Assembly (NCBI GenBank): GCA_016215715.1
Contig: JACRIG010000100.1
Span: forward strand, 1 to 17,262
From: Candidatus Peregrinibacteria bacterium
GTDB taxonomy: Bacteria > Patescibacteriota > Gracilibacteria > Peribacterales > Peribacteraceae
Direction: 5' to 3'
Length of the DNA stretch: 17,262 nucleotides
Translations under genes and position numbers: made by a program
Part shown: in pieces, positions 1 through 7,169 of the stretch
How the letters are laid out: each line of letters opens with the position of its first letter
How positions within the stretch are numbered: the stretch's first letter is position 1
Notes under the pieces: model-generated
Databases searched by the model: none
What the model was told of the DNA's origin: nothing
Seen by the model: only the letters and a program-made list of their open reading frames with translations

Positions 1-1980
1 ATTATCGATCGCTACTTTACTCAGTATCTTTCCGTCGGCACCAAGCAACGCCAATCCATCCAGATCATCAAAGCTTATGTTTTCGGCCTGTGGCGGTCCC
101 AATTTGTCGGGACCCTTATTTTCTTTGTTGTCCTTCCTGTCTTTCGTCCCGCCGTCTATCCCCGACTTGCCCTTGCTATTGTCAACGAGCGACGGAGGTG
201 CATTCGGATCAACGGGCGGATCAACAGGCAGATCGTCTTTTTTTGCGAGAGACACCAGTCCCCATGCTGAAAGACCCAAGGCGACAAGACCTGACAGAGC
301 CGCCGGCACGAAGACCCGGGGCTTTTTGTAGAATGGCCGGGGGTGCGTTGCAGCGGGAATCTGCAAACCATCCTCACTCGGCGATTCGGAAGCAGTCATG
401 ACACCCGTTTGTGCCGCCAAAGGCTGAACCATCGTTTTCTCTCCGGAAACAATCGGGTACGCGCGTTGCAACGTGGTTTCAAGCGGCGGAGGATAAAGAG
501 CATCTATGTCCATGTTCATGTTCTTTGCAGTGGCAAGCCGTCCGCTGTTTCCATTTGTAGTGGTACCGTTTGGGGTCGCAATCCCATATTGGTACGGCGA
601 AGGATAAGGGAAAATATCCGCAGGAACAGATGGAGGAGCAATCTCAAGCGCGTACGCCTCTACCGGAACCTCATCAGCAGTTTTGTACTTATCACCATAG
701 AGAACATTCATGAGACGAATCAACACCTTATCAGCTGACGGTCGCCCATCCGGATCGACATGCATCATTTCGCCCAGCAGTGGACCCAAATCCGGATCTA
801 GTTCGCTGAGCTTACGGATTTTGGGGCCTAAAAGTTTTGCCATATTATCCACACATGCCTGCCCCGAATTCATATGCCGTTTGGCAGTTTCGGGATCAGC
901 AATAAGCTCTTCGAACGGGTGATGTCCTGTGCGCAGAAAATACAATAACTGCCCCAGTGTATTAATATCGCCAAGGGTATCCTGCGCATGCGTCCCGTGG
1001 GCAATACTTTCAGGCGCAAACGCACCAATGGTACCGAGAAGATGACCCGTCTGTGTGATGCTGTGCTTACTCTTCTTATCCAATGCAATGCCAAAATCAA
1101 GAAGACCAGTCGTCACACCTTTGCCCTTTTCATGCCGGAACTGATAGTTATTACCGGATGAATCGCGATGAACAATATCCTCGTTATCGGCAACCCGCAG
1201 AATCTTCGCACCGGCGAAAGCCATACGCTGTACCGCCTTCGACGACATAGGTGCGCCTTTTCGCACTTCAATGATGTCTCCAAATGAAACACCCAGCATA
1301 TAATCCATGAGAATACTCGCATCCCTCTCGTCATAGGCATACACCTGCGGGGTTCCGCGACCGTTCATCCGCTTCAGACATGTGTATTCATTAAAGGAAC
1401 GGATACGCGCATCCGCTGCCTGTTCCTTCGGTCTCTTGTGAATGAGAGGTACACTAAATTTTTGATGAAGAACCAGCCTCGCAATCGAACATCCTCCTGA
1501 CATTTCATCCACCACAATAGTCAGATTGCCACTTTCATCTGCGAATGCCAGACGAGGCGCCTCAGGACTGCGGCGAAGAATGTCTATAAGGGTAGCGGTT
1601 GACCATTGGTATCGCGTCACCGTATTGTGAAAATCTTTGTTGTCGTCAAGTTCATGCTGAAGCGACTCCGAAAGATCATTGACTGTTTTGTCACTCATCT
1701 GCAGACCGATGACATTGTCCAACGGAACGACTTTTGGTAAGCCTGTGAGGTATAGCCGCTCGATAAAATCGGCCTTTGTCATAACGATCGGCGTTGTATC
1801 GGTCCGGAAACGGCCGGATATAGAGGGCGGAGCCGGAAAAATCGGTTCCAACTGCGCCGTGTCCAGGTTGGGAGAAGTAGCAGCGGGTGAGGAATGTTCT
1901 GCGACAGCCACGCTGCCACGAACACCGGAATCGGAAGTTCCTGCTGTTACGTCGGGGTTCGAATCGGACTCAAGACTCAT
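1..1980 (-). CDS. Membrane-anchored Hanks-type Ser/Thr protein kinase (3' end outside window)
   Basis: All 660 codons from the ATG at 1980 to the left edge are open; no stop is reached, so the gene is truncated by the window. A kinase domain lies at about residues 150-415. It has a weak glycine-rich loop, a VAIK-like lysine K182 in the context PLIHK, a likely helix-C glutamate E198, the catalytic loop HRD (271-273) with N278, DFG at 295-297, APE at 322-324 and the helix-F aspartate D338. The first ~60 residues are rich in Ser, Pro and Thr. A helix at about 556-578 should cross the membrane, followed by a Pro/Asp/Lys/Gly-rich linker and an unseen outer part, the usual layout of PASTA/PknB-like receptor kinases. 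The usual lysine two residues after the HRD aspartate is Ser275. Substrates are unknown. Protein phosphorylation is the family role; activity here is inference. It has its own promoter and is separated from the gene upstream by a terminator. Confidence 0.88.
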   Translation of the reverse strand, partial: MSLESDSNPDVTAGTSDSGVRGSVAVAEHSSPAATSPNLDTAQLEPIFPAPPSISGRFRTDTTPIVMTKADFIERLYLTGLPKVVPLDNVIGLQMSDKTVNDLSESLQHELDDNKDFHNTVTRYQWSTATLIDILRRSPEAPRLAFADESGNLTIVVDEMSGGCSIARLVLHQKFSVPLIHKRPKEQAADARIRSFNEYTCLKRMNGRGTPQVYAYDERDASILMDYMLGVSFGDIIEVRKGAPMSSKAVQRMAFAGAKILRVADNEDIVHRDSSGNNYQFRHEKGKGVTTGLLDFGIALDKKSKHSITQTGHLLGTIGAFAPESIAHGTHAQDTLGDINTLGQLLYFLRTGHHPFEELIADPETAKRHMNSGQACVDNMAKLLGPKIRKLSELDPDLGPLLGEMMHVDPDGRPSADKVLIRLMNVLYGDKYKTADEVPVEAYALEIAPPSVPADIFPYPSPYQYGIATPNGTTTNGNSGRLATAKNMNMDIDALYPPPLETTLQRAYPIVSGEKTMVQPLAAQTGVMTASESPSEDGLQIPAATHPRPFYKKPRVFVPAALSGLVALGLSAWGLVSLAKKDDLPVDPPVDPNAPPSLVDNSKGKSGIDGGTKDRKDNKENKGPDKLGPPQAENISFDDLDGLALLGADGKILSKVAIDN

Positions 1981-1987
1981 AATGAAA

Positions 1988-2016
1988 TATTTACGCTATT
2001 ATTGCAAATAAGTCAA
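1988..2016 (-). promoter_or_regulatory. Candidate promoter of the kinase gene
   Basis: On the minus strand a -35 TTGACT (2011-2016) is separated by exactly 17 bases from TAAATA (1988-1993), a weak -10. Only 7 bases then separate it from the ATG at 1980, so transcription would start at about the start codon. No Shine-Dalgarno sequence is visible. The -35 and spacing are good; the -10 is a poor match. Confidence 0.5.
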
Positions 2017-2071
2017 GTATTTCCTTTTGAAAGGGCATAAAGCGGCAAAGGATTGCATAGTTCGGTGAAAT

Positions 2072-2099
2072 AAAAAGCCGCCCCTAAGGGCGGCTTTTT
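2072..2099 (-). terminator. Rho-independent terminator, symmetrical
   Basis: A perfect 12-base-pair stem has arms 2072-2083 and 2088-2099 and a CTAA loop. Its core is GCCGCCC/GGGCGGC, flanked by five A on one side and five T on the other, so it could work on both strands. It lies about 25 bases after the stop of the repeat protein (2125) and should keep that transcript out of the kinase gene. Confidence 0.9.
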
Positions 2100-2124
2100 G
2101 AAATCGTTTTTAGCCGAAAGAATG

Positions 2125-2970
2125 TTACTTCAGCGGGATGCGGACGACGGACGTGAAGACGCCGAAGACGGAAGAGATCGCAGTGGAGATGCTGTTCCAG
2201 ATGCTGTCCTCTGCAATGTGCGCGGGCTGATCCGCCGCGATGTACGGCGTAATCCATGGATCTTCCTGCTTTTCCTCCGCAGCAGCATGCATCAGATCCT
2301 TGGATGTCTGCTTAGCAGGGACAACAACGGGCGATGAGCCGTCCGTGATTTTCATCTGAAAAGCCTTGAAGATCGGGGCAATGGCGGATGTCGGCAGGGC
2401 AATGCGGGTATTACTCGTTGTCGAAACGGGAGTCGAGGTACCGGGCATCGTGGGAGTTCCGGTCGGAATGGTGGGAGAAATCGCGACTGAATTTATCGGA
2501 ATGGTGGGAGAGATCCCAACTGACTGTGTCGGAATGGTGGGAGAAATCGCGACTGAATTTATCGGAATGGTGGGAGAGATCCCAACTGACTGTGTCGGAA
2601 TGGTGGGAGAAATCGCGACTGAATTTATCGGAATGGTGGGAGAAATCGCGACTGAATTTATCGGAATGGTGGGAGTCACGATGACGGTGGGCGTCGGCAC
2701 GGTGGGCGTCACAGTCACCGTACTCACAGGAGCAATCACCGAAGGCTCCGGAGCCGTTACGGACATCGGATCAATTTCTGCAACGGTGGTGACCGACGTC
2801 GGGTAGAGCTGCTGCGCAAGGTTCTGCGTGTCGGGCATCTCCGTGAGGTACGGAAGATCGGCACGGAGAGTCGCCATCCCGGGAAGATTGGTCTGGAGAA
2901 GAGTTGCCGCCGCGACGGAGAACCCGACGGCGTACAGCGACTGACGACAGAACGAGGAGAAGTGATCCAT
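2125..2970 (-). CDS. Secreted or membrane-anchored repeat protein, unknown function
   Basis: This 281-residue protein matches no family I recognise. The N-terminus has a hydrophobic stretch at about residues 11-28 that could be a signal peptide or anchor. A Thr/Pro/Val-rich stalk follows, containing six tandem 11-residue units of two kinds (PINSVAISPTI and PTQSVGISPTI, counted across unit borders) encoded by 33-bp DNA repeats. The C-terminal ~100 residues are non-repetitive and end in a hydrophobic/amphipathic segment (SISTAISSVFGVFTSVV). In-frame ATGs also exist at 2997 and 3072, but the promoter -10 covers 2996-3001, so the transcript can only use the ATG at 2970. The layout fits a surface stalk or adhesin-like protein, which is inference from composition. 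It is flanked by its own promoter and terminator, so it is a single-gene unit. Confidence 0.75.
   Translation of the reverse strand: MDHFSSFCRQSLYAVGFSVAAATLLQTNLPGMATLRADLPYLTEMPDTQNLAQQLYPTSVTTVAEIDPMSVTAPEPSVIAPVSTVTVTPTVPTPTVIVTPTIPINSVAISPTIPINSVAISPTIPTQSVGISPTIPINSVAISPTIPTQSVGISPTIPINSVAISPTIPTGTPTMPGTSTPVSTTSNTRIALPTSAIAPIFKAFQMKITDGSSPVVVPAKQTSKDLMHAAAEEKQEDPWITPYIAADQPAHIAEDSIWNSISTAISSVFGVFTSVVRIPLK
2465..2676 (-). repeat. 33-bp tandem repeat (six full units plus part of a seventh)
   Basis: Contiguous 33-bp units begin at 2465, 2498, 2531, 2564, 2597 and 2630, with about 14 bases of a seventh. In plus-strand order they alternate as A-B-A-B-A-A, where A and B share the first 14-16 bases and differ in the second half. 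Units of one type look identical. The length is a multiple of three, so copy changes keep the frame. There are no spacers, so this is a coding minisatellite and not a CRISPR array. Confidence 0.95.
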
Positions 2971-2995
2971 ATGGGTATTTGTTAGTGACGTGAAC

Positions 2996-3024
2996 ATAAT
3001 ACCAAATTTGACGAAAATAGTCAA
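2996..3024 (-). promoter_or_regulatory. Promoter of the repeat-protein gene
   Basis: On the minus strand TTGACT (3019-3024), a 17-base spacer and TATTAT (2996-3001) form a near-consensus sigma-70-type promoter. Transcription should start near 2989, about 19 bases before the ATG at 2970. This decides the start codon of that gene. Confidence 0.8.
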
Positions 3025-3098
3025 AAGCAAAATTGCGGCCGAATCGGGAATAAAGTCCTTTCTGCGCAGCAATTCCGATTCCCTCCCCTCTCCCGTAG

Positions 3099-3170
3099 AC
3101 TGCTTGCATTCTTCCGCCCTCCCTCTTCATCGGCCTCGTCCTGCTCGCATGCCTCTCGCCGCTCCTCACG
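3099..3170 (+). other. In-frame hydrophobic extension upstream of the MurF-like ATG
   Basis: The frame of the MurF-like gene stays open from 3099, just after an in-frame TAG at 3096-3098, to its first ATG at 3171. The last 17 codons encode a strongly hydrophobic stretch (LFIGLVLLACLSPLLT), followed directly by the AKLFQLKEW that opens the annotated protein. From memory, MurF-like proteins of this lineage often carry a helix just before a QLKE-type segment. No ATG, GTG or TTG is in frame here; ATT at 3108 and ATC at 3129 are the only near-starts of the AUN kind. A TAGACT at 3096-3101 lies 6 bases before the ATT, the spacing seen at other genes here. Whether this stretch is translated is unresolved. 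Confidence 0.45.
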
Positions 3171-4673
3171 ATGGCAAAACTGTTCCAGCTGAAGGAGTGG
3201 CGGTTCGACAGACTCCGTGAGCACGTACGGGCGGAGGGTTGGACGCGTTCCCTCTTCGGCTTCCTGCGGCCGGGGATTTTCTTTCTTGCGATCACTGCGG
3301 AGATTGTGACGCCGGTTCCGTTCCGTCCGCTGATCTCCGAAATCGCGATGGGGGTGTTTGCCCTCCTGACCCTCCTGCAACTCCTCTCGAAACGACAGCC
3401 CTTCCCCGTGCCGACCGCAAAGGCAGCGCTGATCGTGCTGCTGAGCATTGTCTACGCTGCTCTTCTCGCAGCAGTTCTGGAAGCCTCCCGTCCGGCATTC
3501 CTCCTCGGCATGCCGGTCATCCAGCCGTTCATCGTCGGCCTCAGCGTCCTGACACTCTTCCCGCTCGATTTCTTCCTGAAGCGCTCTGCGATGAATGCCG
3601 CGATGAAGATCCGCAGCGCCCATCCTGAGATTCTCACAATCGGCATCACGGGCAGTGTCGGAAAAACAACGACGAAGGAATTGCTCCGCCATCTGCTTGC
3701 TCCACTGGGCGCAATCGCAACTCCCGCATACGTGAATAGTGAAATGGGTGTGGCGAGGTGGCTCATAAAAGTATTGGCACCGAAAAAGGACAGCGGGAGA
3801 ACACCCGAAGTCCTTCGTCCGAAGTCCGAAGTCCTCATCGTGGAGATGGGCGCCTACCGGACCGGTGAAATCAAAAAGTTATGCGACATCGCGCAGCCGT
3901 CGCTCGGCGTCATCACAGCCGTCGGCACGCAGCATGTCGCTCTCTTCGGTTCCGAAAACGCCATCGAGCAGGCGAAGGGGGAGCTGTTCGAAGCACTGCC
4001 ACGGACCGGTCACGCATTCGTGAACATCGACAGTGACGCGGCGAGGCGCACGATCGGCAGGGCCGCATGCGCGGTGACGACGGTGGGGGTACACAGCGAA
4101 GCAATCCTGCGGGGACAGAGCGTGCACGACACGGACACGGGCCTTTCCCTCACGGTTACCGGCCGCACATTCACGCTGCCTCTGCGGGGACTACACAACG
4201 CAACCAACGTCCTGCTTGCGATTGCCGTTGCCAGACACCTCGGGATGAACGATGAGGACATCCAGTCGCGTCTGCGCACGTTCCAGCCGCTCCCCCACAC
4301 GTTTTCCGTCCGGTTTGAGCGCGGGGTGCTGCTGCTCGACGACACGCATAACTCAAGCCCCTCGAGCTTCCGTGCGGGGCTTGAATGGAGTGCGCTCCAG
4401 CCACAGCGTCCGCGCATCCTCCTCACAAGCGGCATTCTGGAGCTGGGGCCCGGCGAAAAACAGATTCTGGAAGATCTGGGCAGAAAAGCCAGTGACTGCG
4501 CAGAGCGTGTGATCTTCACCGGTGAACGCGGCAGAGATTTTTTCGCAGGCGGCTACGGCAAGCGTGTGGAGATGCTCTCGCAATCGACACCACCCGTCCC
4601 CACCGGAGGAATTCTTCTCTGCATCGGACGGATGCCACTTTCGTCGATCCAGCAGCTCCTCCCGAATCCCTAG
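3171..4673 (+). CDS. murF: MurF-like Mur ligase with N-terminal membrane domain
   Basis: This 500-residue protein belongs to the ATP-dependent Mur ligases, which add amino acids or dipeptides to UDP-MurNAc peptides in the cytoplasm. The P-loop TGSVGKTTT is at 160-168. Other family marks are the EMGAYRTGEI segment (225-234), the nucleotide-contacting LHNATN (341-346) and DDTHNSSP (390-397), which stands where MurF usually has a DDxYNANP-like motif. Residues 30-135 contain about four hydrophobic segments, so the enzyme is probably tethered to the inner membrane, unlike soluble E. coli MurF (about 450 residues). An apparent insertion at about 207-222 is encoded by a 7-base tandem repeat. The ATG used is the first canonical start, but the frame is open and hydrophobic before it. 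Aminotransferase and FemAB genes follow, supporting a wall role. Whether the substrate is the D-Ala-D-Ala dipeptide cannot be told from sequence. Confidence 0.85.
   Translation: MAKLFQLKEWRFDRLREHVRAEGWTRSLFGFLRPGIFFLAITAEIVTPVPFRPLISEIAMGVFALLTLLQLLSKRQPFPVPTAKAALIVLLSIVYAALLAAVLEASRPAFLLGMPVIQPFIVGLSVLTLFPLDFFLKRSAMNAAMKIRSAHPEILTIGITGSVGKTTTKELLRHLLAPLGAIATPAYVNSEMGVARWLIKVLAPKKDSGRTPEVLRPKSEVLIVEMGAYRTGEIKKLCDIAQPSLGVITAVGTQHVALFGSENAIEQAKGELFEALPRTGHAFVNIDSDAARRTIGRAACAVTTVGVHSEAILRGQSVHDTDTGLSLTVTGRTFTLPLRGLHNATNVLLAIAVARHLGMNDEDIQSRLRTFQPLPHTFSVRFERGVLLLDDTHNSSPSSFRAGLEWSALQPQRPRILLTSGILELGPGEKQILEDLGRKASDCAERVIFTGERGRDFFAGGYGKRVEMLSQSTPPVPTGGILLCIGRMPLSSIQQLLPNP
3807..3834 (+). repeat. 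Heptanucleotide repeat inside the MurF-like gene
   Basis: Four consecutive 7-base units read GAAGTCC, TTCGTCC, GAAGTCC, GAAGTCC. They encode EVLRPKSEV-type sequence in a loop just before the conserved strand leading to EMGAYR. Seven bases do not fit the codon length, so gain or loss of one unit would shift the frame. Confidence 0.85.
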
Positions 4674-4699
4674 CCCTTGCCCTTGCCCCATCCCTCATC

Positions 4700-5953
4700 A
4701 TGCTCTTCTCCCCCATCCACCACACCTTCGCGCCGCTCGGCGACCGCAGACAATGTGTGCGTGCCCTACTGATGCTCTTCGCTCCGTGGAAATATCGCAG
4801 CGGCGAAAGCAGAGACATTCTGCGCGAACATCTGCGTTCGGCTTTCGGTGCGGAGGCGTTTCTTTTCTCTTCGGGACGGACGGGATTGCTCGCGGTGCTG
4901 CGCGCGATGAAGCTGCAAACCGGCGATGAAGTGATCGTGCAGGGCTACACGTGCGTCGTTGTCCCGAACGCCATTCATGCTGCAGGCGGCTGCCCCGTGT
5001 ACGTCGATCTGGATCCTGACACCCTGAATCTGGACCCTGAAGAAACATCGAAGGCAATTACCCCGCGCACGCGCGCCGTTATCTGTCAGCACACGTTCGG
5101 CATTCCCGCGGATACGGAGCGCCTGCGCGCGCTCTGTGATCAGCACAACATTATGCTCATTGAAGATTGTGCGCACAGTATTCCCGACGAAGGCGGCCCG
5201 AAAGAAATCGGACGACACGGCGATGTGCTGCTGCTGAGCTTCGGCCGCGACAAGGCGATATCAGGCGTGAGCGGCGGCGCTATCCTCTGCCGGAATGCAG
5301 ATCTTTCTGCGGCACTTGATGCACTCACAAAGGACACGAAAGAAATGTCATGCTGGATGATCGCGCGGCTGCTTTGCTATCCCCTCCTCTATGGCATTGC
5401 ACGGCCATTCTACGGACTCGGTATCGGAAAGGTCTGGCTGAAAATAATGAGTCTCACACGCTTCCTGATTCCGATCCTCACGAAAGATGAAAAACAGGGA
5501 CACATGCCGCCGATTATTGACCGGATGCCCAACGCGCTCGCATTCCTCGCACTCGACCAGTGGCACCGGCTCGGCGCACTCAACGATCATCGTCGCCTGC
5601 TCACGCGTTTCTACCTCGAGGAAGGAAAAAAACGGATGTGGCTCCGAGCGCTTCCCGGCATCACCCCCGACCTACCGCTCCAGAAATTTCCGCTCTTTCT
5701 GAGAAACGCGGATCATCTGCGCACGATCCTCCGGCGCCGCAACATCCACCTCAGCGACGGCTGGACCGGTTGCGTCGTCTGCCCGGCGACGGTGAATATC
5801 GACCAGACCCACTACCGTCCGGGCACCGGTCTGAAGGCGGAAATGGCATGCAGGCAGATTCTCAGCCTCCCGACACACCCGACGATGACGCTGAAGCAGG
5901 CGAAGCAGTTGATACAGGAAATCGAGGCGATACTCAGTTTCTCCCAACATTAA
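4700..5953 (+). CDS. DegT/DnrJ/EryC1/StrS-family PLP aminotransferase
   Basis: The 417-residue product is a fold-type I PLP enzyme of the family that transfers an amino group to nucleotide-linked keto sugars. The N-terminal FLFSSGRTGLLAVLRAM (54-70) matches the phosphate-binding start, EDCAHS (155-160) carries Asp156 that pairs with the pyridine nitrogen, and SFGRDKAISGVSGG (180-193) carries the likely Schiff-base Lys185. The C-terminal LSLPTHPTMT is typical of the family. A hydrophobic stretch at about 220-265 (ARLLCYPLLYGIARPFYGL and on) is longer than in soluble members and may contact the membrane. It starts 26 bases after the MurF-like stop with no promoter or Shine-Dalgarno sequence visible between, so the two are probably co-transcribed. 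A role in making an amino sugar for wall or surface glycan is inferred from context. The exact substrate is unknown. Confidence 0.9.
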   Translation: MLFSPIHHTFAPLGDRRQCVRALLMLFAPWKYRSGESRDILREHLRSAFGAEAFLFSSGRTGLLAVLRAMKLQTGDEVIVQGYTCVVVPNAIHAAGGCPVYVDLDPDTLNLDPEETSKAITPRTRAVICQHTFGIPADTERLRALCDQHNIMLIEDCAHSIPDEGGPKEIGRHGDVLLLSFGRDKAISGVSGGAILCRNADLSAALDALTKDTKEMSCWMIARLLCYPLLYGIARPFYGLGIGKVWLKIMSLTRFLIPILTKDEKQGHMPPIIDRMPNALAFLALDQWHRLGALNDHRRLLTRFYLEEGKKRMWLRALPGITPDLPLQKFPLFLRNADHLRTILRRRNIHLSDGWTGCVVCPATVNIDQTHYRPGTGLKAEMACRQILSLPTHPTMTLKQAKQLIQEIEAILSFSQH

Positions 5954-5973
5954 GACGTGCGCATCGCACGTCT
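5953..5973 (+). repeat. Short palindrome between aminotransferase and FemAB genes
   Basis: A perfect 9-base-pair stem (AGACGTGCG, loop CAT, CGCACGTCT) begins at the last base of the aminotransferase stop codon. No T run follows, so it is a poor terminator. Its right flank CTCTACAAT supplies a possible -10 for the next gene. It resembles small palindromes ending in GTCTCTAC that are scattered in many bacterial genomes; that likeness is from memory. Confidence 0.6.
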
Positions 5974-5974
5974 C

Positions 5975-5980
5975 TACAAT
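5975..5980 (+). promoter_or_regulatory. Possible -10 (TACAAT) for the FemAB-family gene
   Basis: TACAAT ends 11 bases before the GTG at 5992 and directly follows the palindrome. AGGA at 5981-5984 is a possible weak Shine-Dalgarno sequence. No convincing -35 is visible. Read-through from the MurF-like gene is equally possible. Confidence 0.35.
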
Positions 5981-5991
5981 AGGATATCCCC

Positions 5992-7146
5992 GTGATTCTT
6001 TCGGACTCTCCATCACAGAAGGAATGGGACGCTTTTCTGCTTTCACAGACATTCCGCCCTTTTCTTCAGAGCTGGACGATGGGTGAAGTCTATCGTGACA
6101 TCGGGCAGGAGCCGATCCGATTGATGGTCAAAGACAGCAATGAAGTGACGGGAATCTGTCAGGCAATCTTCGTTCCCGCACGCCGCGGTCGACACCTTGC
6201 AGTCCACTACGGACCGGTTGTGAAGAAGAATGAAGCTCTAGCGCCGATGATGACAGAACTAAGCAGAATTGCGGTTGAACGGGAATGTTCATTCATTCGT
6301 ATTTCACCGTTCACGCCAGTAGAAGAGGAAGAAAAATGGAAGCAAGCTTCGGAAGTAAAAGCAGTCCCCTCCCCGCTGCATTTGTTGGGGGAACATATTT
6401 GGTATTTGCCGCTGACAAAAGATGATTCGTGGAACCTCCCGCAGCCACCCTTCGGCACGGCTCAGGATAAACTCCGGGCTGCTGCTGAATCTATTATAAA
6501 CGAGCAGCAGCCGTCCCTGGCTGCGGCCCGTGGGGAAGAAGAAATCCTCATGCAGATGCGCAAAACCACACGTAACCTCATCCGCCGCGCGGAGAAGGAA
6601 GGTGTGACCGTACGGGCATCCGCTGACCCTGAGCATGAACTGGAACTCTTCCTGAAACTTCACAACGAAACCCGCTCGCGCCACGGCTTCACCCCGTACC
6701 GCGACAGTTTCTTCCGCGCGCAGGTGAAACATTTCGCGCCACGCAAAGAATGCACGTTATATCTCGCGGAGCATCAGGGGGAGGTGCTTGCAGCGTCGAT
6801 TCACATGCACAGCGGCGGCGAAACCAGCTATCACCACGGCGCAAGCACCATGAGTAAAATCCCCGCAAGTTACCTGCTCCAGTGGACCGCGATCAAAGAT
6901 GCCCTGAAGCGCGGCGATCATGTGTACAGTTTTTGGGGAATTGCACCCGTGAAACCGGACCCGCTGGAAACCGGAAGCTGGAAGCTTGAAGCTCCGAAAC
7001 ATCCTTTTGCAGGTGTCACTCTGTTCAAAACCGGCTTCGGCGGGAATCTGCTGAATCTCATGCACTGCGTCGATATTCCGCTCAGTAAAATGTATCAGCT
7101 GACACGGGCGTTTGAATTTCTGCGCAAATGGAAGCGTGGATTCTAA
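5992..7146 (+). CDS. FemAB-family aminoacyl transferase (peptidoglycan cross-bridge type)
   Basis: The 384-residue product matches the FemA/FemB/FemX family, double-GNAT-fold enzymes that move amino acids from aminoacyl-tRNA to lipid-linked muropeptide. Family marks are LQSWTMGEVYRDIGQ (25-39), MRKTTRNLIRRAEKEGV (189-205) which leads into the coiled arm, SYHHGAS (279-285), PASYLLQWTAIKDALKRG (291-308) and KHPFAGVTLFKTGFGG (336-351). The start is GTG at 5992. Two stretches look like insertions relative to the family: about 143-181, whose DNA carries a short interspersed element and a 10-bp hairpin, and 320-334, whose DNA is made of 7-base repeats. Both lie in likely loops and keep the frame, so the gene appears functional. 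It closes a cluster with the MurF-like and aminotransferase genes. The amino acid transferred is not predictable. Confidence 0.88.
   Translation: MILSDSPSQKEWDAFLLSQTFRPFLQSWTMGEVYRDIGQEPIRLMVKDSNEVTGICQAIFVPARRGRHLAVHYGPVVKKNEALAPMMTELSRIAVERECSFIRISPFTPVEEEEKWKQASEVKAVPSPLHLLGEHIWYLPLTKDDSWNLPQPPFGTAQDKLRAAAESIINEQQPSLAAARGEEEILMQMRKTTRNLIRRAEKEGVTVRASADPEHELELFLKLHNETRSRHGFTPYRDSFFRAQVKHFAPRKECTLYLAEHQGEVLAASIHMHSGGETSYHHGASTMSKIPASYLLQWTAIKDALKRGDHVYSFWGIAPVKPDPLETGSWKLEAPKHPFAGVTLFKTGFGGNLLNLMHCVDIPLSKMYQLTRAFEFLRKWKRGF
6448..6512 (+). repeat. Interspersed element inserted in the FemAB-family gene
   Basis: 6448-6476 reads CCCTTCG, six bases, then CTCAGGATAAACTCCG. The same arms occur on the other strand at 7233-7263 and 11314-11342. 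It is followed by a 10-base-pair stem, GGCTGCTGCT (6477-6486) with AGCAGCAGCC (6503-6512). In frame it encodes PFGTAQDKLR and then an Ala/Glu-rich loop, between the WYLPLT strand and the conserved EEEILMQMRKTTRN segment. Confidence 0.8.
6966..6993 (+). repeat. Heptanucleotide repeat inside the FemAB-family gene
   Basis: Four 7-base units read GGAAACC, GGAAGCT, GGAAGCT, TGAAGCT. They encode most of LETGSWKLEA (325-334), which separates FWGIAP from PKHPFAGVTLFK, segments that in family members lie close together. It is the second array of four 7-mers in this cluster. Confidence 0.85.
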
Positions 7147-7169
7147 AAATATTTCCTTTGAACGCTCGT

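Noticed and set aside
870..1340. Minus-strand frames of about 75 codons within the first 2 kb
   Set aside because: They are shadows in other frames of the kinase gene, which is open through all 660 codons.
2465..2676. Possible CRISPR array
   Set aside because: Units are directly contiguous with no spacers, lie in frame within a gene, and there are no cas genes.
2366..2806. 146-codon plus-strand frame through the 33-bp repeats
   Set aside because: It exists because repeat units of 33 bp keep several frames open. The minus strand has the promoter, terminator and a signal-like N-terminus.
3021..3692. Minus-strand frames of about 220 codons overlapping the start of the MurF-like gene
   Set aside because: Arg/Glu-rich chance frames; the plus frame has membrane helices and a P-loop.
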